NCBI GenBank assembly: GCA_015206945.1
Contig: JADEXV010000004.1
Location: forward strand, 34,497-98,496
Source of the DNA: Nostocales cyanobacterium LEGE 12452
GTDB lineage: Bacteria; Cyanobacteriota; Cyanobacteriia; Cyanobacteriales; Nostocaceae
Direction of reading: 5' to 3'
Length of the DNA stretch: 64,000 bases
In this document: piece after piece, positions 39,106 through 47,342 of the stretch
Layout of the letters: every line of letters begins with the position of its first letter
Position numbering within the stretch: position 1 is the stretch's first letter
Position numbers and translations under genes: made by a program
Notes under the pieces: generated by a model
What the model saw: the letters and a program-made list of their open reading frames with translations, nothing else
What the model was told of the DNA's origin: nothing
Databases searched by the model: none

Positions 39106-42100
39106 ATGGATCAAAAATACTCTAATTTATCACCCGCTAAAAAAGCCCTTCTAGAAAAATGGAAGGGAGGAAAGTTTCAAGCCGATACTATTCCCAAACG
39201 TCAAATCTCTAAGACTATTCCTTTATCTTTCTCCCAACAGAGATTATGGTTTATTGACCAACTTTATCACGGGAGTTCTTTTTATAATATTCCTATTGCT
39301 TTTCATATCAAAGGACAGCTAAATATCACAGTCCTTCAACAAAGTTTGAATGAAATCCTCAACCGTCACGAAGTTTGGCGCACAAATTTTACACTTGTAA
39401 ATGGAGAGCCAGTACAGGAAATTGTCCCCCAATTAAATTGGGATTTACCCATTATTAATTTTGAGTATTTGTCTGGTAAAGATTGGGAATCAGAGGTTAA
39501 ACAACTTGCAGTAGAAGAAGCAACAAAACCCTTTAATTTAGCTTCATGTCTTTTAGTCAGAGCAACTTTAGTACGCTTGAGTGAAGAGGAACACGTTTTG
39601 CTTGTTACCATGCACCACATTATCACGGATGGATGGTCTTGTGGTGTGTTCCTGCGGGAGTTGTCAACACTGTACGCTGCTTTCTCTACAAATCAGCCCT
39701 CTCCCTTACCTGAACTCCCCATTCAGTATGCAGATTTTACCATTTGGCAGCGCGATCGCATCCAAGGTGAATTCCTGGCAACCCAATTAAATTATTGGAA
39801 ACAACAACTCAAGGGTGAGTTACCTGTACTCCAATTACCCACAGACCGTCCGCGACCTAACGTTACTACTTTTACTGGTGCTAAACAATACTTTACATTC
39901 TCTACAGTTTTAACTAATGCACTCAGACAATTAAGCCAACAAGCAGACACCACTTTATTTATGAGTTTGCTGGCAGCATTTAACATATTATTATATCGTT
40001 ACACAGATCAAGAAGACATCTTAATTGGTTCTCCAATTGCCAACCGCAACCGTGCAGAATTAGAAGGGATGTTAGGTTTATTTGTTAATACTTTAGTGTT
40101 ACGCAATAACCTCAGTGGTAATCCCAGTTTCCGCGAACTTTTACATCGAGTGCGTGAAGTGACTCTCAATGCTTATGCACATCAGGATTTGCCTTTTGAG
40201 ATGCTGGTAGAAGAATTACAACCCGAACGCGACTTAAGTCGGAATCCTCTTTATGAGGTTATGTTTGTCCTACAAAATACTCCAACGTCTGTGGAAGAGG
40301 TGTCTGGATTAACCTTACGTACTTTAGACTTTGACAGCGGTACTGCTCAACTAGATATTTTCCTATCTATCTCTGAATCCGAAGAAGGATTAACAGGATG
40401 TTTGGAGTACAATACGGATATTTTTGATTCAACAACAATTACTCAATTTCTCAACAACTTTGAGACCCTATTGGAAAATATCGTTGCAAATCCAGAGCAG
40501 CATCTCAGTGAATTGTCCCTACTAACTTCTTCTGAGCAAGAGCAACTATTATTTAAGTTTAATCAAACTTGTGCAGATTATCCCCAAGATGCATCTCTGC
40601 ATCAATTATTTGAGCAGCAAGTTGAACTCACACCTGATTCTCTAGCACTAATTAGCGAGTCCGAGGAATTAACTTATCGTCAACTTAACCATAGAGTTAA
40701 TCAACTTGTACATTATTTACAAAAACAGGGTGTAAAAAAAGACACTCTGGTTGCTCTATGTCTAGAACGCTCCATAGATATGGTAGTAGGAATTATTGCT
40801 ATTCTGAAAACTGGCGGTGCATATATTCCTCTTGACCCAAATTATCCAGTAGAGCGTCTGAATTTTATGCTCTCTGATTCTCAAGCATCGCTATTAATTA
40901 GCAACCAAGAGATATTAGAAAAACTATCATTGTCTTCGAGTAAAATCGTTTGTTTAGATATCCAAAAAGACGAAATTGCTCAAGAAAGTTTGGAAAATCC
41001 TATTAACATCTCTCCATCTGATAATCTCGCCTATATTATCTACACTTCTGGTTCAACTGGAATACCTAAAGGTGTTCTTGGCACTCATCGCGGTACAGTC
41101 AACGGCTTACACTGGTTATGGAAAACCTATCCTTTTACCGAAGGAGAAGTTTGTTGTCAGAAAACAGCCATTAGTTTTGTAGATTCTGTATGGGAAATTT
41201 TTGCTCCTTTACTTCAAGGAATTCCTACAGTAATTATTAGCAATGCAACTGTACTAGACCCACAATTATTTATAGAAACTCTAGCGCATCACAAAGTTAC
41301 TCGGATCATACTTGTACCTTCATTCCTACACTTACTTCTTAATAATTATAGCCATCTAGCCAAGAAGTTATCACAGCTAAAACTCTGGATAAGTAGCGGA
41401 GAAGCACTTTCTGTTAAGTTAGTTAAAACTTTCCAAGAATTGATACCATTTGCGAAACTCATCAATCTTTACGGCTCATCGGAAGTTTCCGCCAACGCCA
41501 CTTACTACGACACTAGTTTATTGCAAGAGCAAGCAAACAGTGTACCCATTGGTCGTCCAATTGACAATACCCTGGTTTATGTACTAAATCGTGATTTGCA
41601 ACCAACACCGATAGGAGTTGTTGGTGAACTTTATATTCGTGGTGACGGATTGGCAAAAGGTTATTTACATCGTTCAGAATTAACTGAAGAAAGATTTATT
41701 AATAACCCCTTTATTCCAGGAAATAAACTTTACAAAACTGGCGATTTAGTCCGATATATCAAAGATGGTAATCTAGAATATTTAGGTCGAGCTGATGAAC
41801 AAGTAAAAATCAGAGGCTTTCGAGTAGAATTAGGCGAAGTTGCGACTGTGATTGCACAACATCCAGACGTAAAACAATCGGTTGTAATTACCAGTAACGA
41901 TGCTCAAGAAAATCAGTATTTGATTGCATATCTGGTGACAGATAAACAGGATATAGCTACACAATTGTTGCCAGAATTGCAGCAAAAATTGCCTAACTAT
42001 ATGCTACCTTCTACTTTTGTTGTACTGGATACACTTGCACTTACACCTAATGGTAAAGTAGACAAAATTGCGCTACAAAGTAAAGGAATTACACAATGCG

Positions 42101-43218
42101 ATACTAATAAATCATTTGTTAATCCCAGAAATTTTACGGAATTAGCTTTAGTAAAACTTTGGGAAAACCTTCTCAATACTAGCCCTATCGGGGTAATAGA
42201 CAACTTTTTTGACTTGGGTGGTCATTCATTTTTGGCTGTCCGCTTGATGGCTCAGATTCAAGACAAATTTGGACATAATCTTCCTCTATCTACTCTTTTT
42301 GAAAATCCTACAATTGAAAAACTAGCGACTATTGTTAGTGAGCCATTCCGTCAGACTTCTGATTCTCATCTAGTAGCAATTAACTCTTCTGGTGAGAAAA
42401 TACCTTTCTTCTGTATACATGGTGCTGGTGGAAATATTAGCCCATACTTTAATTTATCCAAGAGGCTTGGTGAAGATTATCCACTTTATGCTTTGGAAGA
42501 TACTCTAGAAAAAGAAAAACCAGAAGTTATTTCAGTAGAAGAAACAGCAACTCGCTACCTGCTAGAAATCCGTAAAATACAGCCAAATGGCCCTTATCTT
42601 TTAGGTGGTCATTGTTACGGCGGTGTACTAGCCTTTGAAATAGCCCAACAATTACAAAAACAGGGACAAACAGTAGGTTTATTGGTTGTTATAGATGCCA
42701 TATTATCAGAAACACCTATTGAGCCTACAGACGATGATGATGCAAAATTTTTACTTCGCATAGCAGAATCAATAAAAACTGATAATAATATAGATTTTTC
42801 AGTACCTTTTGAAGAACTTCGAAATTTGCCATTAACTGAGCAACTTAATTTAATTAATGAAAAGAGCAATTTTATCTTTAGTGAAGTAGAAATCGAAGAT
42901 TTCCTCCGTTATTACAAACTTTTTAAAGCGCATGTTAAAGCTATGCGAAATTATGTGCCTGAAGTTTATTCTCAGTCTATAACTTTATTTCGAGCTAAGG
43001 AGGAAATAATTCATGACTTTGATAATCCAGAATGGTATAGTAATGACCCCTTATTAGGTTGGGGCAAATATTCTAGTCAACCTATTCAAGTTATTGAAGT
43101 TCCTGGTGATCATTTCTCGATTTTTGTTGAACCTCATATTCAAGAATTAGCTAAATATCTAAAAGATTGTATCGATAATACTGTATACGTTCTAAATAAT
43201 GGGAGTAAAAGAAGCTGA
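39106..43218 (+). CDS. Terminal NRPS: C-A(beta-Ala)-PCP-TE
   Basis: This 1370-residue synthetase ends the assembly line. ATG 39106 (AGG 8 bases upstream) is preferred to GTG 39097. The start LSPAKKALLEKW is the helix found on NRPSs that follow a PKS. C: HHIITDG 170-176. A: YTSGSTG at 646; pocket residues V-D-W-I-I-S-L-A-N. The normally invariant first Asp is Val with Asp shifted one place, as in beta-alanine-activating domains (VDWVISLAD), and a beta-alanine-forming decarboxylase is encoded upstream. PCP: LGGHS with Ser1041. TE: about 1085-1370, with GHCYGG placing Cys1170 where Ser is usual, Asp1197 (VVIDAI) and His1336 (PGDHFS) completing the triad. A Cys nucleophile is known in some NRPS thioesterases, for example the obafluorin one. 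Release may be hydrolysis or ring closure; I cannot tell. Confidence 0.95.
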   Translation: MDQKYSNLSPAKKALLEKWKGGKFQADTIPKRQISKTIPLSFSQQRLWFIDQLYHGSSFYNIPIAFHIKGQLNITVLQQSLNEILNRHEVWRTNFTLVNGEPVQEIVPQLNWDLPIINFEYLSGKDWESEVKQLAVEEATKPFNLASCLLVRATLVRLSEEEHVLLVTMHHIITDGWSCGVFLRELSTLYAAFSTNQPSPLPELPIQYADFTIWQRDRIQGEFLATQLNYWKQQLKGELPVLQLPTDRPRPNVTTFTGAKQYFTFSTVLTNALRQLSQQADTTLFMSLLAAFNILLYRYTDQEDILIGSPIANRNRAELEGMLGLFVNTLVLRNNLSGNPSFRELLHRVREVTLNAYAHQDLPFEMLVEELQPERDLSRNPLYEVMFVLQNTPTSVEEVSGLTLRTLDFDSGTAQLDIFLSISESEEGLTGCLEYNTDIFDSTTITQFLNNFETLLENIVANPEQHLSELSLLTSSEQEQLLFKFNQTCADYPQDASLHQLFEQQVELTPDSLALISESEELTYRQLNHRVNQLVHYLQKQGVKKDTLVALCLERSIDMVVGIIAILKTGGAYIPLDPNYPVERLNFMLSDSQASLLISNQEILEKLSLSSSKIVCLDIQKDEIAQESLENPINISPSDNLAYIIYTSGSTGIPKGVLGTHRGTVNGLHWLWKTYPFTEGEVCCQKTAISFVDSVWEIFAPLLQGIPTVIISNATVLDPQLFIETLAHHKVTRIILVPSFLHLLLNNYSHLAKKLSQLKLWISSGEALSVKLVKTFQELIPFAKLINLYGSSEVSANATYYDTSLLQEQANSVPIGRPIDNTLVYVLNRDLQPTPIGVVGELYIRGDGLAKGYLHRSELTEERFINNPFIPGNKLYKTGDLVRYIKDGNLEYLGRADEQVKIRGFRVELGEVATVIAQHPDVKQSVVITSNDAQENQYLIAYLVTDKQDIATQLLPELQQKLPNYMLPSTFVVLDTLALTPNGKVDKIALQSKGITQCDTNKSFVNPRNFTELALVKLWENLLNTSPIGVIDNFFDLGGHSFLAVRLMAQIQDKFGHNLPLSTLFENPTIEKLATIVSEPFRQTSDSHLVAINSSGEKIPFFCIHGAGGNISPYFNLSKRLGEDYPLYALEDTLEKEKPEVISVEETATRYLLEIRKIQPNGPYLLGGHCYGGVLAFEIAQQLQKQGQTVGLLVVIDAILSETPIEPTDDDDAKFLLRIAESIKTDNNIDFSVPFEELRNLPLTEQLNLINEKSNFIFSEVEIEDFLRYYKLFKAHVKAMRNYVPEVYSQSITLFRAKEEIIHDFDNPEWYSNDPLLGWGKYSSQPIQVIEVPGDHFSIFVEPHIQELAKYLKDCIDNTVYVLNNGSKRS

Positions 43219-44594
43219 TGAAACTACCCCCAGGGCCGAAAACTCCTGCTTGGTTAATCGGTCTGCAATTCGAGAGCGATCCCTTTGGCTATATGGATGC
43301 TATTTCCAAAGATTATGGTGATATAGTTACTCTAATGTTTGGTTCTACACCAACAATTTATGTCAGTAATCCTTTAGGAATAAAGGAGATTTTCACAAAC
43401 ACTAAGGAAATTACAGCTAGGGGCGAATTGAACTTGGGTTTCGCCTTGATGACAGGAAATCAAGGAGTTCTCCAACTTGATGGTTTAATTCACAAAAATC
43501 GACGCAAATTGTTAATGCAAACCTTTCATGGAGCGCGGATGCAAGCCTGTGGGCGACGGATCTGCGAACTCACAGAAAAGATTATCGGTAAACAGACATT
43601 TGGAAAGCCTTTTGTTGCATACCCAACAATTGAAGATATTACCTTACGAGTGGGTATAGAAGTTGTAATGGGTTTAACTGAAGGAAAGCTTTCTGAAAAA
43701 ATCAAGCATTTGTTTATTTCTATTATGAGATATGAACAATCTCCAATAGATAAGATTTTGAGGAATATTTTTGGAGAAAGAGATTTAGGTCGATGGAGTC
43801 CACAAGGATATCTCCTCCACCTTCGACAAGAGCTTTTTCAATTGCTATTGACTGAGGTTGAAGAACGTCGTAAGCAAGCAGATTTTTCACGCGCTGATAT
43901 GATTAGCGATCTGATGTCTGCTGAAGATGAGACAGGTCAACCATTAAGCAATGAAGAAGTACGCGATCTGTTATTATCTCCTATATTTGCAGCTGGTGAT
44001 GCATCTGGAACTGCGATCGCTTGGTCTTTGTATTGGATTCATCGTTTACCTGCTGTGCTAGAGCGCCTACTATCAGAACTTGACAGTCTTGGTGAAAACC
44101 CAGACCCCATGAGCATTTTTGCACTACCATACTTAAACGCTGTTTGTAATGAAGCTTTGCGAATTTACCCAACTCAGTTATTTGCATTTCCTAGATTGGT
44201 AGAGTCTCCAGTTAAAGTAATGGGCTACGAGTTGAACCCCGGAACAATACTGCTTGCTAATATTTATTCGACACATCAGCGTGAAGATTTATATTCACAA
44301 CCAAAAGAATTTCAACCAGAGCGCTTTTTAGAAAAACAATATTCTCCCTACGAATTTCTACCATTTGGTGGTGGTTCTCGTGTGTGTATTGGCGGAACTT
44401 TTGCCCTATTTGAAATGAAACTGATATTAGCAACCATTCTTTCACGTTACGAGTTGGAGCTAGTAAGTCAGCGTCCAGAACGCCCCAAATTTGGAGGTTT
44501 GATTTGTTACCCGGCTAGCGGCGTGAAAATGGTCGTGCATGGTCTGCGTCAACGTCAAAGAAAGTCGCAGTCATTAGCGGTTGATTTAATTTAA
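43218..44594 (+). CDS. Cytochrome P450, tailoring
   Basis: A 458-residue soluble bacterial-type P450. It has the heme loop FGGGSRVCIG with Cys390, the ExxR motif in NEALRIYP, the PERF motif (FQPERFLE), and a normal I-helix oxygen-activation stretch AGDASGT with Thr265. No membrane anchor. Its ATG overlaps the stop of the terminal NRPS (TGATG at 43216-43220), so it is translationally coupled and belongs to the biosynthetic operon. It most likely oxidises the peptide-polyketide, either on the carrier or after release; the site is not predictable here. The N-terminus (LPPGPKTPAWLIGLQF) is typical of the cyanobacterial P450s related to CYP110, a family assignment I would call likely, not certain. 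Confidence 0.93.
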   Translation: MKLPPGPKTPAWLIGLQFESDPFGYMDAISKDYGDIVTLMFGSTPTIYVSNPLGIKEIFTNTKEITARGELNLGFALMTGNQGVLQLDGLIHKNRRKLLMQTFHGARMQACGRRICELTEKIIGKQTFGKPFVAYPTIEDITLRVGIEVVMGLTEGKLSEKIKHLFISIMRYEQSPIDKILRNIFGERDLGRWSPQGYLLHLRQELFQLLLTEVEERRKQADFSRADMISDLMSAEDETGQPLSNEEVRDLLLSPIFAAGDASGTAIAWSLYWIHRLPAVLERLLSELDSLGENPDPMSIFALPYLNAVCNEALRIYPTQLFAFPRLVESPVKVMGYELNPGTILLANIYSTHQREDLYSQPKEFQPERFLEKQYSPYEFLPFGGGSRVCIGGTFALFEMKLILATILSRYELELVSQRPERPKFGGLICYPASGVKMVVHGLRQRQRKSQSLAVDLI

Positions 44595-44646
44595 TCTCTA
44601 GGGTTTTTCCCATTCCTCTGTGTTGTTACTGAAGTAAGTAATATTT

Positions 44647-45987
44647 ATGATGCCACCACCAGAAGTTAAAACACCAACTTGGCTATTAAATCAGCAGCTT
44701 AAAAACAATCCACTTGGCTGTATGGATGCTATTTACAAACGCTACGGCGACATTGTAACTGTAATGTCTGGTTCTACACCAATAGTTCATGTCAGCAATC
44801 CCTTAGGGATAAAGCAAATTTTCAATAATACCAAAGAAATTACAGACTCTAGTATATTTTTTCGAGATCCCACGCTTACAGTCGGACAGCAAGGAATCCT
44901 TGAAGTTGATGGCTTAGTTCACAAACATCGTCGCCCTCTTTTAATGAGGACTTACCACGGAGAGCGGATGAACGCAAGTGGGCAGAATATTTGCGAAATA
45001 ACGAAAAAAATTATTACTCAACAGGCAATTGGAAAGACTTTTACTGCCCATGAACTCGTGTTAAAGATTATTTTGCAAATAGCGATAGAGATGGTAATAG
45101 GTTTAAGAGAAGGAGAGCGTTACGAAAAAATCAAGCATTTATTTACGTCTTTGATAAAATATGAAGGATCTCTCCTGTATGATCTTATTGTTAAAGAATT
45201 TTCTTTTGCACAATTGGATTTAGGTCGATGGAGTCCGCAGGGATACCGTAATTACCTCTATAAACAAATATTTCAATTTTTATTCGATGAAGTCAAAGAA
45301 CGCCGGAAGCAGACAGATTTTTCCCACACTGATATGCTCTCCGAGCTTATATTTGCTTGTGATGAAACAGGTAAATCATTAAGCAATGAAGAGGTGCGTG
45401 ACCTCCTGTTTTTACCTATATTCGCAAGTAGGGATGGTGCAGCATATTCGCTTACCTGGTGTTTATACTGGGTTCACCGTTTAAAAGATGTTCGCGATCG
45501 ACTCCTTGAGGAAATTGAAGGTCTTGGTAAAAATCCAGACCCTATAAATATTGTTGCATTACCTTACCTTACTGCTGTTTGTAACGAATCTTTACGAATT
45601 CGTTCAAGTCCAATGTTTATGTTACCCAGGCTAGTGGAGTCCCCGGTAGAAATAATGGATTATGAGTTAATTCCGGGTACAGTACTGATTGGTAATATTT
45701 ATTTAACACATCAACGTGAAGATTTATATCCAGAGCCAAAAAAATTTAAGCCAGAGCGTTTTCTAGAAAAAAGATTTTCTCCTTATGAATTTTTACCCTT
45801 TGGTGGTGGTGCTCGTAATTGTATCGCAGCACCTTTTGCTACATTTCAAATGAAGCTTGTATTAGCAACTATTCTTTCAAACTATAAATTAGAGTTGGTT
45901 AACAAGCAACCAGAACGACAAAAGCGTTTTGATAACCAGTGTCATCCAAGGGGTGGCGTAAAGATGGTTATGCATGGTCAGCGTTAA
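44647..45987 (+). CDS. Cytochrome P450 paralog with altered I-helix
   Basis: A 446-residue P450 that is clearly a tandem paralog of the preceding gene: both share the N-terminal block with MDAI, YGDIVT, GSTP and SNPLGIK, the RWSPQGY segment and SNEEVRDLL. The heme loop is FGGGARNCIA with Cys392 (the usual Gly two after Cys is Ala), and ExxR is in NESLRIRS. In the I-helix the normal AGDxxxT has become SRDGAAY: Gly is replaced by Arg262 and the proton-relay Thr by Tyr267, while the Asp is kept. It may therefore do unusual chemistry, act on a bound substrate that supplies the proton path, or be losing function. The frame is fully open, which argues against simple decay. 52 bp separate it from its paralog. 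Confidence 0.9.
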   Translation: MMPPPEVKTPTWLLNQQLKNNPLGCMDAIYKRYGDIVTVMSGSTPIVHVSNPLGIKQIFNNTKEITDSSIFFRDPTLTVGQQGILEVDGLVHKHRRPLLMRTYHGERMNASGQNICEITKKIITQQAIGKTFTAHELVLKIILQIAIEMVIGLREGERYEKIKHLFTSLIKYEGSLLYDLIVKEFSFAQLDLGRWSPQGYRNYLYKQIFQFLFDEVKERRKQTDFSHTDMLSELIFACDETGKSLSNEEVRDLLFLPIFASRDGAAYSLTWCLYWVHRLKDVRDRLLEEIEGLGKNPDPINIVALPYLTAVCNESLRIRSSPMFMLPRLVESPVEIMDYELIPGTVLIGNIYLTHQREDLYPEPKKFKPERFLEKRFSPYEFLPFGGGARNCIAAPFATFQMKLVLATILSNYKLELVNKQPERQKRFDNQCHPRGGVKMVMHGQR

Positions 45988-46026
45988 AACTAAGGACACT
46001 AATAGTCATTTATTTCTTAGTTGTTT
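45988..46026 (+). terminator. Possible terminator hairpin after second P450
   Basis: AACTAAG at 45988-45994, directly after the stop, is complementary to CTTAGTT at 46016-46022, followed by GTTTT. The stem is short and the loop about 21 bases, so this is a weak candidate for the end of the main biosynthetic transcript. Confidence 0.3.
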
Positions 46027-46122
46027 TAAGCATTAGATTGAGTTTTTAGTTCAGTTGATACGCCATATTTCTCAATTTCCCCTTTTCCCTCTACAAATAA
46101 TTTCATTATGCAGGAAGTAGCT

Positions 46123-46989
46123 ATGACAAAGAGTAATAAAGGTTCAGTTATGATCACAGGAGCATCCACAGGTCTCGGTCGAGCAACTGCGCTTTTACTA
46201 GATAAGCAAGGATATCGAGTTTTTGCGGGAGTCCGTACAGAACAAGATGGTGAATCTTTAAAGCAGGCTGCATCTGAAAATTTAACACCTATTATCATAG
46301 ACATCACAAAAGCCCAAGAAATAAAATCAGCTTCAGAATTTGTCTCATTGGCTCTCGGTAATGAAGGATTATTTGCATTAATTAATAATGCATATTCTGG
46401 GGTAGATGGCCCATTAGAATGTATTCCAATAGACGATATCAGATGGAATTTTGAAGTAAATGTTATCGGTCAAATTGCAGTCACACAAGCTTTTTTACCA
46501 ATGCTCCGACAAGTGAAAGGTAGAATAATTAATATTAGTGCAATTTGTGGTAGATTCGCTATACCATATAGAGGGCTTTTATCTACTTCCAAAATTGCAC
46601 TTGAGGCAATTACAGATACTTTACGAATTGAATTACGTTCCAGTGGAATTGAAGTACTATCCATATTACCAGGGGGAATAATTACCCCAGAACAGGCTGA
46701 TAAAGTAGAAGCTGATTGCCAGAAAGTTTTAGGTAATATGTCAACCGAAATGAAAGCTATATATGGCAAAAATTTCAGAATATGTATGGAAAATTCCGTA
46801 AAAGGAAATCGCAGTGAAGGTTTACCAGTTGAAAAAGTTACAGCAGTAATATTGCAGGCTCTCCAAGCTCCGAAACCCAAAAGAGAATATTTTGTCGTAC
46901 AATCACCGTGGCAGATCAAGCTGTATGCATTGTACAAAAGATTAGTACCGCACCAGTATTTTTATGACAATCTTTATAAGGATATGTGA
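46123..46989 (+). CDS. SDR-fold protein lacking the catalytic Tyr
   Basis: A 288-residue short-chain dehydrogenase/reductase family member. The start is ATG 46123, because AGGAAG (46112-46117) lies 5 bases before it; ATG 46108 overlaps that site. The NAD(P) loop TGASTGLG (12-19) and the NNAY stretch are present, so cofactor binding looks possible. In the catalytic YxxxK motif, however, the sequence is LLSTSK: the Tyr position is Leu153 while Lys157 is kept. The C-terminal part (EYFVVQSPWQIKLYALYKRLVPHQYFYD) resembles retinol-dehydrogenase-like SDRs. It follows the P450s in the same direction after 135 bp and is probably the last gene of the cluster. It may be non-redox, use another residue, or be inactive. 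Confidence 0.85.
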   Translation: MTKSNKGSVMITGASTGLGRATALLLDKQGYRVFAGVRTEQDGESLKQAASENLTPIIIDITKAQEIKSASEFVSLALGNEGLFALINNAYSGVDGPLECIPIDDIRWNFEVNVIGQIAVTQAFLPMLRQVKGRIINISAICGRFAIPYRGLLSTSKIALEAITDTLRIELRSSGIEVLSILPGGIITPEQADKVEADCQKVLGNMSTEMKAIYGKNFRICMENSVKGNRSEGLPVEKVTAVILQALQAPKPKREYFVVQSPWQIKLYALYKRLVPHQYFYDNLYKDM

Positions 46990-47077
46990 AAAATATAGAC
47001 GCTATTTCATGATTTTTCAATAATATTGATAGCAGAGTAGAGTAAATATACAAACTCAACATACTCATGAATTACTC

Positions 47078-47317
47078 ACAACAAACTGTCGTTTTTGTTC
47101 CTTAGTTTCTAAAGCTAATGCAGAAGATCCAATTGGTACAGCAGATACCTGCGATTATTGATTAATAATGGGAATTTTACAAACTTGGTTGCAAGAAATG
47201 TTTGAGAAAAATGCCACTATTAGAGGGTTGATGGGTTTATTCCAGGAGTTAGCAAAAGAGATGGAGTTAGAAGCAGTGAAGAAGTATCGCGTTAACCGTT
47301 TAATTAAGCTTGAGTAA
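47078..47317 (+). pseudogene. Remnant of a sucrase/ferredoxin-like protein, in-frame stop
   Basis: One frame across this otherwise geneless 353-bp gap reads TTNCRFCSLVSKANAEDPIG, TADTCDY, a TGA at 47159-47161, then LIMGILQTWLQEMFE and on to a TAA at 47315-47317. The pattern C-x2-C-S, GEDPIGTA, CD-W-LIMEIPQPW is that of the cyanobacterial sucrase/ferredoxin-like family; here the expected Trp codon is a stop. No start codon precedes the fragment, and it ends after about 80 codons where the family runs to roughly 300 residues. The second half alone could be a 49-residue ORF from ATG 47168, but the continuity across the stop argues for decay. Confidence 0.6.
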
Positions 47318-47342
47318 GCTGTAACGATCCAAAAATTAAAAA

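Noticed and set aside
46470..46937. 155-codon open frame antisense to the SDR-like gene
   Set aside because: Mirror frame of a real gene; no family resemblance and no ribosome-binding site.
47168..47317. Independent 49-residue small protein gene
   Set aside because: The same frame continues upstream through one stop codon with the same family signature, so it is better explained as part of a broken gene.
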